From Archangium gephyra (GTDB lineage Bacteria; Myxococcota; Myxococcia; Myxococcales; Myxococcaceae): a stretch of 64,000 nt of DNA. Made by a program: the position numbers and the translations under genes. The stretch is from NCBI RefSeq assembly GCF_001027285.1, contig NZ_CP011509.1:5154501-5218500 (forward strand), read 5' to 3'. A model generated the notes under the pieces. That model saw only the letters and a program-made list of their open reading frames with translations, was not told the origin of the DNA and did not search any database. Of the stretch, positions 34,124 through 43,991 are shown in pieces. Position 1 is the stretch's first letter, and the number at the start of each line of letters is the position of its first letter.

Positions 34124-34972
34124 GTGGTGAAGCTGCGCAAGGGCAAGATCATCCCGCGTGAGGATGGGAAGCGCATCGAGGAGTTCGTGGGCGCGGCGAC
34201 GACGGGCACCGACTCCATGTCGGTGGCCCGCATGCTGGCGCCGCCGGGCTGGTCCGAGCCGGCGCAGACCCCCGAGTTCGACGAGGTGGTCATCGTCCTC
34301 AAGGGGGAGCTGACGCTGGTGGTGGACGGCCGTCGTCAGCTCATCGGGGAAGGGGAGCTGGGGATGGTGCCTCGGGGCCACCGGGTGGTGTACCGCAACG
34401 ATGGGCAGGGCGCGTGTGACTACTACTCCATGTGCGCGCCCGCCTTCCGGGTGGAACTGGCCCACATCGAGGAGGAGCCCAAGGAGGCGGAGGACAACCG
34501 GGTGACGGTGCAGGTGGCGCACCCGCAGGGCAAGCGCTTCTCCAAGCAGGTGACGGAGCTGGCGGAGACGTTCCTGCGCAAGCTGGACCTGTCCGGGTGC
34601 GAGCTGTCCATCTCCCTGGTGGGAGACCATGCCATCCGCCGGCTCAACCGCACGTGGCGCAAGAAGGACAAGGCGACGGACGTGCTGAGCTTCCCGGCGG
34701 GGGACCTGCCCAAGGGCACGCCCGGGCCGAGGCAGCTCGGGGACGTGGTCATCTCCCTGGACACGGCGAAGAAGCAGGCCAAGGAGTACGAGCGGACGCT
34801 CGACTCGGAGGTGGCGCGCTACCTGGCGCACGGGCTGCTGCACCTGCTGGGGTACGACCACGAGCGCCCCAAGGACGCGCAGAAGATGGCGCGCACCGAG
34901 GAGCGGCTGCTCGGCGAGAGCGGCATGGTGGGCGACGCCGTGGCCCCCCGGGCCCGCAAGCTCATGACGTGA
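34124..34972 (+). CDS. ybeY: Cupin domain fused to YbeY endoribonuclease
   Basis: The 282-residue protein is a single uninterrupted frame with two domains. Residues 1-120 form a cupin (EFDEVVIVLKGELTLVVDGR, then GEGELGMVPRGHRVVYRN), of the type seen near ethanolamine-utilisation EutQ. Residues 128-282 are complete YbeY, with LNRTWRKKDKATDVLSFP and the zinc motif HGLLHLLGYDHERP (H-x3-H-x5-H). YbeY helps mature 16S rRNA and monitors ribosomes. Typical YbeY is about 150 residues, so the fusion nearly doubles it. Strong GGAGGAGG upstream of GTG 34124 (GTG 34127 alternative) supports the long start. It follows pgpH by 20 bases. Confidence 0.92.
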   Translation: MVKLRKGKIIPREDGKRIEEFVGAATTGTDSMSVARMLAPPGWSEPAQTPEFDEVVIVLKGELTLVVDGRRQLIGEGELGMVPRGHRVVYRNDGQGACDYYSMCAPAFRVELAHIEEEPKEAEDNRVTVQVAHPQGKRFSKQVTELAETFLRKLDLSGCELSISLVGDHAIRRLNRTWRKKDKATDVLSFPAGDLPKGTPGPRQLGDVVISLDTAKKQAKEYERTLDSEVARYLAHGLLHLLGYDHERPKDAQKMARTEERLLGESGMVGDAVAPRARKLMT

Positions 34973-34996
34973 GGGCCCTCGGGCCGCGTGCCCCGC

Positions 34997-35454
34997 TCAG
35001 TCCAGGGGCATGAAGCGCACCGTGCAGCGCCCACCCGTGCAGGCCGGGGTGGGGATGCCCTCGGGAGGCATGCAGGGGGGCATCGGGCAGGAGTCCTCCG
35101 GGACGTGCGCGCAGGATTGCTTCAGGCGGGTGAGCGCGGCGGTGGAGAGTGCCCGCGGGGTGCACTGGGGACAGCACCCCTCGGCCATGAGCTGCGTCAC
35201 GACACAGTCCGCATCGCGTGTGCAGCGGTCATCCGCCTTCGGATCGCCCGGTCCACCGGCCTGGGGCTCCGTCGGGGCCGGGGGCGGGCGTGAGGCCACC
35301 GTCCCCCCGCGTCCGGGCGCGACGTGAGCCCGGACTCCCCGCTCCGGGTCTCCTCGGCCACGGTCGTGGTGGGCTGGGGGGCCTCCGAAGGGGGGGCCGG
35401 GGGGCGGTGACAGGCGATGAGGCAGAGGGTGCCGAGCAGGATGCCGCGCCACAT
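34997..35454 (-). pseudogene. Cys-rich lipoprotein gene with a frameshift at a G6 run
   Basis: From ATG 35454, behind a GAGGAG site, the frame encodes a lipoprotein signal (MWRGILLGTLCLIAC) and a Pro/Thr-rich linker up to about 35309, where it turns into Arg/Pro shadow sequence. One base offset, the other frame carries a clean Cys-rich domain down to TGA 34997: DDRCTRDADCVVTQLMAEGC, CPQC, SCPMPPCMPP, ACTGGRCTVRF. The junction lies at a run of six Cs on the plus strand (35303-35308). One more base there would restore a protein of about 152 residues. This may be a real mutation, a sequencing slip or programmed slippage. Confidence 0.65.
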
Positions 35455-35526
35455 GAGAGACTCCTCGGAAAAGGGTAGGGCCCTTCATGCCCTGAACGCC
35501 CGCCTGGCTGCCAGCCACTCTCGGGG

Positions 35527-35554
35527 TTGAGTCGGGCACTCCGCATGATAGGTA
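35527..35554 (+). promoter_or_regulatory. Possible sigma70-like promoter of the DUF4105 gene
   Basis: TTGAGT (35527-35532), 16 bases, then TAGGTA (35549-35554), about 28 bases before the ATG at 35583. The -10 lacks the final T of the consensus, so support is weak. Confidence 0.25.
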
Positions 35555-35582
35555 GGCCCGCCTTCATTTGTTGGGATGGACA

Positions 35583-36896
35583 ATGCCTCGTCTTGCTCCA
35601 TGGATGACCTGCCTGTTCGGCCTGCTGCTGCTGGCCGCCACCCCGGCGCGTGCCCAGGAGATGCCTCCCTGGGGGACGGGCGAGAGCCAGGGCGGGGACC
35701 TGAACATCTACCTGGTCACCTTCGGGCCCGGGGATGACGTGGCGTCGTGGTTCGGGCACGGCTCGCTGGTGGTGGAGGATCTGCGGCTCAAGCAGTCGCG
35801 CCTCTACAACTACGGCATGTTCTCCTTCGACTCGACCATGCTGGCGCGCTACGCCATGGGGCGGCTCGAGTTCTGGGTGGACGACGCGAGCCCCGGGGGC
35901 ACCTTCCGCTTCTATCGCTCCCTGAACCGGGACGTGCGGCTGCAGGAGCTGAACCTGACGCCAGCCCAGAAGGTGGAGATGGGGCGGCTGCTCGCGGTGA
36001 ACGTGCTGCCGGAGAACCGGAACTACCTGTACCACCACTACAACGACAACTGCGTGACGCGGCTGCGCGACGCCATCGACAAGGTGGTGGGCGGCCAGTT
36101 CCACCAGGCCATGAGCGGTCCCGGGCGGATGACGCTGCGCGACCACACGCGCCGTTACTCGGACGTCGGCCCGGCGATGGGCCTGTTGCTCGACTTCCTG
36201 ATGAACGACGAGATCGACCAGCCCGTCTCCCGCTGGCAGGAGGCCTTCCTCCCGGACGAGCTGGAGCGTCAGGCGGCGGAGCTGCAGGTGGTGGGGGAGG
36301 ACGGGCAGAAGCGCCCGCTGGTGGCCAAGACGCTGAACATCTACTCGGCCCAGGACCGCCCGGTCACGCCCGCGGAGCCGCCCAGGTACGCGCCCGTGCT
36401 GCTGGTGCTGGGGCTCCTGTTGGGCGGTGGTGCGGCGGGCCTGGGGTTGTGGTTCCGCCGGAGCGGGGCCCGGGCGCCTCGCATCCTGCTCGGCCTGCAG
36501 AACCTGCTGGTGGGCCTGGTGGCCGGGATTCCGGGCCTCGCGCTGTTCATCATGTGGCTGTTCACCGACCACACGGTGACGTACCGCAACGAGAACCTCT
36601 TCCTGGCCAACCCGCTCACCGTGCTCGCGGTGCCCCTGGGCATCCAGTTGATGCGCGGCTCGCCCCGGGCCCTCGAGCGGCTGCGGCGCCTGTGGCGGGT
36701 GCTGGCGGCGCTGGGCGTCCTGGGCCTGGTGCTCAAGGTGCTGCCCATGTTCGACCAGGACAACTGGCGCCTCATCGCGCTCCTGCTTCCGCTGTCGATG
36801 GGCCTGGAAGGGGCGTGCACCCTGGCCCGGGCCCGGACTCCGGCGGCCCGGCCCGCGGAGCCACTGAATCCTTCCCTGAAGGCTTCCGGTAGCTGA
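35583..36896 (+). CDS. DUF4105/Lnb-type membrane protein
   Basis: The 437-residue protein has a signal peptide (cleavage after PARAQ), then a periplasmic DUF4105 domain with WFGHGSLVV, SRLYNYGMFSFD and YLYHHYNDNCVTRLRDAID, holding a His and Cys that are likely catalytic. Four or five C-terminal membrane helices follow. In Enterococcus a DUF4105 protein (Lnb) remodels lipoproteins to a lyso form by N-acylation, and the Pfam entry is named after it. A role in lipoprotein acylation or another cell-envelope acyl transfer is therefore plausible but unproven for this organism. It precedes prfB on the same strand. Confidence 0.75.
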   Translation: MPRLAPWMTCLFGLLLLAATPARAQEMPPWGTGESQGGDLNIYLVTFGPGDDVASWFGHGSLVVEDLRLKQSRLYNYGMFSFDSTMLARYAMGRLEFWVDDASPGGTFRFYRSLNRDVRLQELNLTPAQKVEMGRLLAVNVLPENRNYLYHHYNDNCVTRLRDAIDKVVGGQFHQAMSGPGRMTLRDHTRRYSDVGPAMGLLLDFLMNDEIDQPVSRWQEAFLPDELERQAAELQVVGEDGQKRPLVAKTLNIYSAQDRPVTPAEPPRYAPVLLVLGLLLGGGAAGLGLWFRRSGARAPRILLGLQNLLVGLVAGIPGLALFIMWLFTDHTVTYRNENLFLANPLTVLAVPLGIQLMRGSPRALERLRRLWRVLAALGVLGLVLKVLPMFDQDNWRLIALLLPLSMGLEGACTLARARTPAARPAEPLNPSLKASGS

Positions 36897-36952
36897 TCAT
36901 CCGTCAATCGCGCGCGGGCACCCCTCGCGCGCACACCGAGGACACGACACAC

Positions 36953-38072
36953 ATGGCCAACGACTCGATGGAGAAGATCAACGGACTTCGGGAGCGCCTG
37001 CTCGCGCTCCGGGGGCATCTTTGACCTCGACCGCAAGCGGTCCCGCATCGCGCTGATCGAGCGAGAGTCCACGCTCCCCAACTTCTGGGACGACAACACC
37101 AAGGCGCAGGCGATGCTCAAGGAGAAGACCACGCTCGAGTCGAGCGTGAGCGCCTACGAGAAGACGATGCGCGGCCTGGATGACGCCCAGGTGCTCTTCG
37201 AGCTGTCCGCCGAGCTCAACGACGAAGCCAGCGCCAAGGAGGCCGAGGACTCGCTCGGCTCGCTCGAGTCGGAGGTCGCCAGGCTGGAGCTGGCGCGGAT
37301 GCTCTCCGGCGAGCAGGACCGCTCCAACTGCTTCATGGACATCAACGCCGGTGCCGGTGGCACCGACTCCATGGACTGGGCCGCCATGCTCATGCGCATG
37401 TACACGCGCTACTGCGAGCAGAAGGGCTGGAAGGTCGAGATCAACGACGCGGTGGAGGGCGAAGAGGCGGGCTTCAAGAACGTCTCGCTGCGCATCGAAG
37501 GCGAGTTCGCCTACGGCTACCTCAAGGCCGAGGTGGGGGTGCACCGGCTGGTGCGCATCAGCCCCTTCGACGCCAACGCGCGCCGGCAGACGGCCTTCGC
37601 CTCGGTGGACGTCTATCCGGAGGTCGATGACACCATCAAGATCGACATCCCGGAGAAGGACTACGAGCTGAAGTTCATCCGCGGCGGTGGCGCGGGCGGT
37701 CAGAAGGTCAACAAGACCTCGTCCACGGCGCAGCTGCGCCACCTGCCCACCAACATCCTCATCACCTGCCAGACGGAGCGCTCGCAGTCGGCCAACAAGG
37801 ACATGGCCTTCAAGATCCTCCGTGCCCGCCTCTACGAGCTGGAGCTCAAGAAGCGCGAGGCCGAGCAGGCCGCCGCCGAGGCCCAGAAGAAGGACATCTC
37901 CTTCGGCTCGCAGATCCGCTCCTACGTGCTCGCGCCCTACCGCATGGTGAAGGACCTGCGCACCGGCGTGGAGACGGGCAACGTGGACGCCGTCCTGGAC
38001 GGCAGCCTCGAGGAGTTCGTCACCGCCCAGCTCATGGGCGTGAAGAACCCCAACCGCAACGTCCCCGAGTAG
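36953..38072 (+). CDS. prfB: Peptide chain release factor 2, with programmed +1 frameshift
   Basis: The first 23 codons from ATG 36953 end in GGGGGCATCTTTGAC, with an in-frame TGA at 37022-37024. Shifting forward one base after CTT (37019-37021) and continuing from GAC at 37023 gives the rest of RF2, in total 372 residues. This is the classic prfB autoregulatory site: CTT-TGA-C preceded by a G-rich Shine-Dalgarno-like element. When RF2 is scarce, slow termination at TGA favours the shift. The product has the stop-codon motif SPF (VRISPFDANAR) and the catalytic GGQ (RGGGAGGQKVNKTSS). RF2 releases peptides at UGA and UAA. Confidence 0.96.
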
Positions 38073-38190
38073 CCGTCCGGAAAACCCGCGGAACCTTTCC
38101 CCGGCCTCGTTGTCCGAGGCCGTGGAACAGGGAGAAACGGGACGGGGTAGGATGGATGCGCGCGGTGTAGGCCACGTGGGGAGGTCACCG

Positions 38191-38826
38191 GTGTCTTCGA
38201 GCGGGGTGCTCGGGATGGAGACAGAGGGAACGCCGGTGTCCGCCGAGGCCGAGGCCGCCGCGCGCGAGGAGCGTCTGTTGCTGGCGCGCCTGCGGCGGGG
38301 TGACGCGGGGGCCTTCGAGTCGCTGGTGAACACGCACCAGGACCGGCTCTACGACTTCTGTGTGCGGATGTTGGGGGACCGGGAGGAGGCGAACGATCTG
38401 GTGCAGGACGTCTTCGTGAGCGCCCACCAGAACCTGTCGCGCTTCCGGGAGGACTCGAAGCTGTCCACGTGGTTGTTCCGGATTGGAAAGAACCACTGCA
38501 TCAACCGGCTGAAGTACCTGAAGCGGCGGGGGAGGGGACGCTCGGAGGAGTACGGCGAGCAGAGCGAGGGGGCACTGGCGGAGCTGTTGGGCTCGCCGCC
38601 GGGGCCGGACGCGGCGCTGGAGTCGGCCAGGGAACAGGCGCGGGTGCAGTGGGCCATCTCGCAGCTGGAGCCGGACGCCCGGATGCTGGTGGCCCTGAGG
38701 GACATCGAGGGGTTGTCTTACGAGGAGATCGTCGACATCACGGAGCTGGCGTTGGGTACCGTGAAGAGTCGGCTCCACCGGGCACGGGAGAAGCTGGCGG
38801 ATCTCCTGGGGCGGCTTGAGGAATGA
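38191..38826 (+). CDS. ECF RNA polymerase sigma factor
   Basis: The 211-residue group 4 sigma factor has region 2 (FESLVNTHQDRLYDFCVRML, DREEANDLVQDVF, then FREDSKLSTWLFRIGKNHCI) and region 4 (LEPDARMLVALRDIEGLSYE, then ALGTVKSRLHRAREKL). It resembles the RpoE/ECF group with an adjacent membrane anti-sigma factor. GTG 38191 has GGGGAGG six bases upstream; ATG 38152 and ATG 38215 are less supported alternatives. The stop overlaps the anti-sigma gene by four bases, so the two are made together. Confidence 0.9.
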   Translation: MSSSGVLGMETEGTPVSAEAEAAAREERLLLARLRRGDAGAFESLVNTHQDRLYDFCVRMLGDREEANDLVQDVFVSAHQNLSRFREDSKLSTWLFRIGKNHCINRLKYLKRRGRGRSEEYGEQSEGALAELLGSPPGPDAALESAREQARVQWAISQLEPDARMLVALRDIEGLSYEEIVDITELALGTVKSRLHRAREKLADLLGRLEE

Positions 38827-39206
38827 ACGGTTTTCAGCGGAGACTCCGGGATATGCCAGCGCAGCTCAGCCACCGCGAGACCAAGGCCTTGTTCATCGCC
38901 CTCGCCGACGAGGAGCTCCCCGCCGAGAAGGCCCAGGCGGTGCGCTCGCACCTGGACGGGTGCGGCGAGTGCGCGCAGGGGTGGCAGCGCTATTCGGCCA
39001 CCGTGCTGCGGGTGCGCAACGTGGAGAAGCAGAAGGCTCCACCGGCGCTGGCCTCCCTGGTGATGACGCGGGTGAAGCGCCAGCGGCGCTTCGGCCTCAA
39101 GCGGCTGCACCAGATGCACGCGCACTACCGCCTGCCCGTGGAGATCCTCATTCCGCTGCTCATCGCGGCCGCGGTGGGGGCCTTCCTCATCATGTCCGCG
39201 CCCTGA
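38823..39206 (+). CDS. Zinc-finger anti-sigma factor with one membrane helix
   Basis: The 127-residue protein has the zinc anti-sigma signature H43-x3-C47-x2-C50 (SHLDGCGEC) in a helical N-terminal domain, and a single membrane helix near 108-126 (ILIPLLIAAAVGAFLIMS). The C-terminus leaves almost no periplasmic sensor domain, so release is unlikely to involve a large sensor. It should bind and hold the ECF sigma factor encoded just upstream (ATGA overlap) at the membrane. Confidence 0.85.
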   Translation: MNGFQRRLRDMPAQLSHRETKALFIALADEELPAEKAQAVRSHLDGCGECAQGWQRYSATVLRVRNVEKQKAPPALASLVMTRVKRQRRFGLKRLHQMHAHYRLPVEILIPLLIAAAVGAFLIMSAP

Positions 39207-39253
39207 GACGGGCGGGGCCGGGTCTTTTCGGGAACATCCCCTCTAGCCATTCG

Positions 39254-39282
39254 TTGCGTCCCGGGGTGGGCTTGGCTACGGT
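39254..39282 (+). promoter_or_regulatory. Sigma70-like promoter of lysS
   Basis: TTGCGT (39254-39259), 17 bases, TACGGT (39277-39282), 23 bases before the lysS ATG. Spacing is ideal and the hexamers are fair, giving a predicted leader of about 17 bases. Confidence 0.4.
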
Positions 39283-39305
39283 GCCGCGCCCCTACGGGAT
39301 GCCCC

Positions 39306-40850
<1,545 letters not shown>

Positions 40851-40862
40851 GCAGGGAACCTC

Positions 40863-43223
40863 GTGAACGCCGAACGGCAGACCGTCTACCGCTGGAGTCT
40901 CATCTGGAGCGGCGCCCTCGTGGCGCTCGTGGGGGCCGTGCTGCTCGGCCTGGCCATCACCCGCGCCGACGCCTGGGCGCGCGTGGCCGGCACGCTCGGC
41001 TTGTCCACCCTCAGCTGGGGCGGGCTGCTGCAGGCACTCAACGCGTTCGGCCTGATTCCGGTGCAGTCCGCCATGCCGTCCCCGGTGGAGCTCGCCGAGA
41101 CGAGGTACGTCCTCACCGGCGCGGCGGCCTGGCTGGTGGGCTGGGTGGTCATCGCCTCGGGCATCCGGCGCGCCCCGGCTTCCTCCGAGGGTCCGAGCCC
41201 GGCCGCTGGCGCGACGCTGTACCCGCGGCTGGCCCAGTACCGGGACTTCTACTGGAGCACCCTGGGCGCCTACGGCGGCGGCATCCTGCTGTCGGAGGTG
41301 GTGCTCATCCTCCTGCAGACGTTCCTGTCCAGCGGGGGTGGCTCCGCGGCGGCCGGGGAGTCGTCGGGGCTGGCGCCGACGGTCGCCTTCGCCGTGTCGT
41401 TGGTCATCGCCTCGCTGGTCGCCTTCGCGTGCGGTTTCGTGGGGGCCGCGCGGGCGCGGCGGGTGGCCATGCCCGAGGCCACCATCGGTGTCATCTACCT
41501 GGGCCTGCCCGTACCCATCCTGCTGACGCTGATGGAGCAGCTGCCGGATCTCCAGCTGTCGCTGGGCTACCGGCTGCGCGAGGTGACGTACCTGGCGGAC
41601 ATGCTCGGCCGCCCGGTGATTGGCTACTGGCTCGTCTTCTCGCTGCTGGTGCTCATGCTGGTGCTGGGCATCAACACCGGCTTCATCGCCGCGGGCAGCG
41701 GACGGCTGGATCTGCGGTTGGGCTTCGAGCTCTTCGTCGCGCGCCGCCACGTGGGCGTCTTCCGCCCCTCGCTGCTGCTGGGCACGCTGGCGGTGCTGAT
41801 GTTCGGCATCGTTCCGCCGCTCATCGTCTACGGCATCATCCGCGCGGTGGAGGCGGCCGTGGAGCGCACGCGCATCCGGTCCCTGGGCCTGAAGGATCCG
41901 CTCGCCGCCGCCTCCGCGCTCAACCGGCTCAAGCTGCGTGAGCAGTCGCCCACCATGATGATGACGGCGCTCTCGGTGGGCGGCGTGGGCGTGGGCGTCA
42001 TGGCCCTCATCATCGTCCTGTCGGTGATGAGCGGCTTCGAGGAGGACTTGCAGAAGAAGATCCTCGGGGCCCACTCGCACGTGGTGGTGTCCAAGTACGC
42101 GGGCCAGCTGCCCGAGTACAAGCGGCTGATGGAGCAGATCGCCAAGGTGCCCGGGGTGGAGGGCCAGACGCCTTCCATCGACAACCCGGTGATGGTGCTC
42201 GCCGATGACGAGGTGCAGGGCATCGTCCTCAAGGGCATCGACCCGGAGACGGTGGGCTCGGTGTTGGACCTGCGCCAGAACATGCAGCCGGGCGGCAACC
42301 TGGACCACCTCGAGCAGCCGTCGAAGATCGCTCCCCGCCGCACGATGTTCGGCAAGCAGCCCGAGGAGGAGGAGGAAGAGGCCGAGGATCCGATCATCGG
42401 CAAGTCCACGACGAGCGCCTCGGACAAGGTGCTGCCTGGCATCATCCTCGGCCGCGAGCTGGCCAGCATCCTCCGGGTGGTGGTGGGGGACCGGGTGAAC
42501 GTCATCTCCCCGCAGGGCGCCGAGCTGGGCCCCGCCGGCCTCATCCCCAAGAGCCGCGCCTTCCGCGTGGCCGGCATCTTCTACTCGGGCATGTACGAGT
42601 ACGACGCCAAGTTCGCCTACATCCTGCTGTCCGAGGCGCAGAAGCTCTTCGGCACCGATGGCCCCAGCGGTATCGAGCTGAAGGTGGCGGACGTGGATGA
42701 CGCCCGGCGCATCTCCCAGGCGGTGTCCCGCGAGCTGGGTGGCTACCCCTACCGCTCGCGCGACTGGGGGGAGATCCACCGCAACATCTTCTCCGCCCTC
42801 CGGCTGGAGAAGCTGGTGATGGGCATCATCCTGTCCATCATCATCGTGGTGGCCGCCGGCCTCATCGTGGCCACCGTCATCATGCTCGTGCTGGAGAAGC
42901 GCAAGGAGATCGCCGTGCTCAAGGCGCTCGGCGTCTCCGACGGCGGCATCGTGAAGATCTTCCTCGCCGAGGGTCTGCAGATTGGCGTGGCGGGCGGCCT
43001 GCTGGGGCTCTTGTCCGGCCTGGCGTGGTGCTACTTCATCCTGAAGGTGGGCATCAAACTGGACCCGTCCGTCTATTACATCCCCGCGCTGCCGGTGAAG
43101 ATCGAGCCGGTGCAGACCGCGCTCGCGGTGGTCATCGCGGTCCTGGTCACCTACCTGGCCTCCATCTATCCCGCGCTCAAGGCGAGCAGCGTGGAGCCGG
43201 TGGAAGGTCTGAAGGCGGAGTGA
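40863..43223 (+). CDS. LolC/LolE-family ABC permease with a long N-terminal membrane extension
   Basis: The 786-residue protein contains a complete LolC/E core from about residue 287: FELFVARRHV, a membrane helix, a periplasmic domain with GAHSHVVVSKYAG and RVAGIFYSGMYEYDAKFAYI, and the FtsX permease helices with LEKRKEIAVLKALGVSDGGI. About 285 residues of mostly membrane sequence precede it (four or five helices), which LolC/E of about 410 residues lacks. An acidic run (EEEEEEAED) lies in the periplasmic part. With LolD it would extract lipoproteins from the inner membrane. Only one permease gene is present, as in LolF-type homodimers. GTG start; lolD follows after five bases. Confidence 0.88.
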   Translation: MNAERQTVYRWSLIWSGALVALVGAVLLGLAITRADAWARVAGTLGLSTLSWGGLLQALNAFGLIPVQSAMPSPVELAETRYVLTGAAAWLVGWVVIASGIRRAPASSEGPSPAAGATLYPRLAQYRDFYWSTLGAYGGGILLSEVVLILLQTFLSSGGGSAAAGESSGLAPTVAFAVSLVIASLVAFACGFVGAARARRVAMPEATIGVIYLGLPVPILLTLMEQLPDLQLSLGYRLREVTYLADMLGRPVIGYWLVFSLLVLMLVLGINTGFIAAGSGRLDLRLGFELFVARRHVGVFRPSLLLGTLAVLMFGIVPPLIVYGIIRAVEAAVERTRIRSLGLKDPLAAASALNRLKLREQSPTMMMTALSVGGVGVGVMALIIVLSVMSGFEEDLQKKILGAHSHVVVSKYAGQLPEYKRLMEQIAKVPGVEGQTPSIDNPVMVLADDEVQGIVLKGIDPETVGSVLDLRQNMQPGGNLDHLEQPSKIAPRRTMFGKQPEEEEEEAEDPIIGKSTTSASDKVLPGIILGRELASILRVVVGDRVNVISPQGAELGPAGLIPKSRAFRVAGIFYSGMYEYDAKFAYILLSEAQKLFGTDGPSGIELKVADVDDARRISQAVSRELGGYPYRSRDWGEIHRNIFSALRLEKLVMGIILSIIIVVAAGLIVATVIMLVLEKRKEIAVLKALGVSDGGIVKIFLAEGLQIGVAGGLLGLLSGLAWCYFILKVGIKLDPSVYYIPALPVKIEPVQTALAVVIAVLVTYLASIYPALKASSVEPVEGLKAE

Positions 43224-43228
43224 GGAAG

Positions 43229-43903
43229 ATGGCGCTGCTCTCCATCGACAACGTCTTCAAGAGCTATTTCCTGCACGGCAAGCGCATCGACGTGCTGCGC
43301 GGCGTGTCGCTCGACATCGAGAAGGGCGAGCTGGTGAGCCTCATCGGTGCGTCCGGAGCGGGCAAGAGCACCTTCCTGCACGTGCTGGGCACGCTGGACA
43401 TGCCGGCCGCGGGCGAGCTGCGCTTCGAGGGGCGCAACGTCTTCGCGATGAACGACGCGGAGATCGCCGACTTCCGCAACCGCACCATCGGCTTCGTCTT
43501 CCAGAGCCACTACCTGCTGCCCGAGTTCACCGCCCTGGAGAACGTGGCCATGCCGGCCCTCATCCAGCGCCGGGACCGGACCGAGACCTACACCTACGCG
43601 CGGGAGTTGCTGGAGCGGGTAGGGCTGGGGAGCCGGGTGGAGCACCGGCCCGGGGAGCTGTCCGGCGGCGAGGCCCAGCGCGTGGCCCTGGCCCGGGCCC
43701 TGGTGCTCAAGCCGGCGGTGTTGCTCGCCGACGAGCCCACCGGCAACCTGGACCCCGCCACCGGCGAGGGCATCCACCAGCTGCTGCGAGAAGTGAACCG
43801 GGACCTGGGCATCACCGCCGTGGTGGTCACCCACAACGAGGTCCTGGCCCGTTCCATGCCCCGGCGGCTGCGGTTGGTGGCCGGCCAGGTGACCGAGGCT
43901 TGA
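43229..43903 (+). CDS. lolD: Lipoprotein-releasing ABC ATPase LolD
   Basis: The 224-residue ATPase has Walker A GASGAGKST, Q-loop FVFQSHYLLPEFTALENVAM, signature LSGGEAQRVALARAL, Walker B VLLADEPTGNLD and H-loop VVVTHN. FQ-HYLLPEF is typical of the LolD/MacB group. It powers the permease encoded five bases upstream. The window also encodes many lipoproteins that would be clients. Confidence 0.93.
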   Translation: MALLSIDNVFKSYFLHGKRIDVLRGVSLDIEKGELVSLIGASGAGKSTFLHVLGTLDMPAAGELRFEGRNVFAMNDAEIADFRNRTIGFVFQSHYLLPEFTALENVAMPALIQRRDRTETYTYARELLERVGLGSRVEHRPGELSGGEAQRVALARALVLKPAVLLADEPTGNLDPATGEGIHQLLREVNRDLGITAVVVTHNEVLARSMPRRLRLVAGQVTEA

Positions 43904-43932
43904 CGTCCCTGCCCCCTTCCCGCGATTTCTCA

Positions 43933-43962
43933 TTGAGACCCGTCGAATTCCTCCCGTAGATT
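43933..43962 (+). promoter_or_regulatory. Sigma70-like promoter of bamA
   Basis: TTGAGA (43933-43938), an 18-base spacer and TAGATT (43957-43962) lie 29 bases before the bamA TTG. Both hexamers match the consensus at four or more positions. Confidence 0.4.
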
Positions 43963-43991
43963 GCCCCGCCCTTTACCGGCCGAACGCTCTC

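Noticed and set aside
38152-38190. Earlier ATG 38152 for the ECF sigma factor
   Set aside because: The added residues are not sigma-like, and GTG 38191 has a much better ribosome-binding site.
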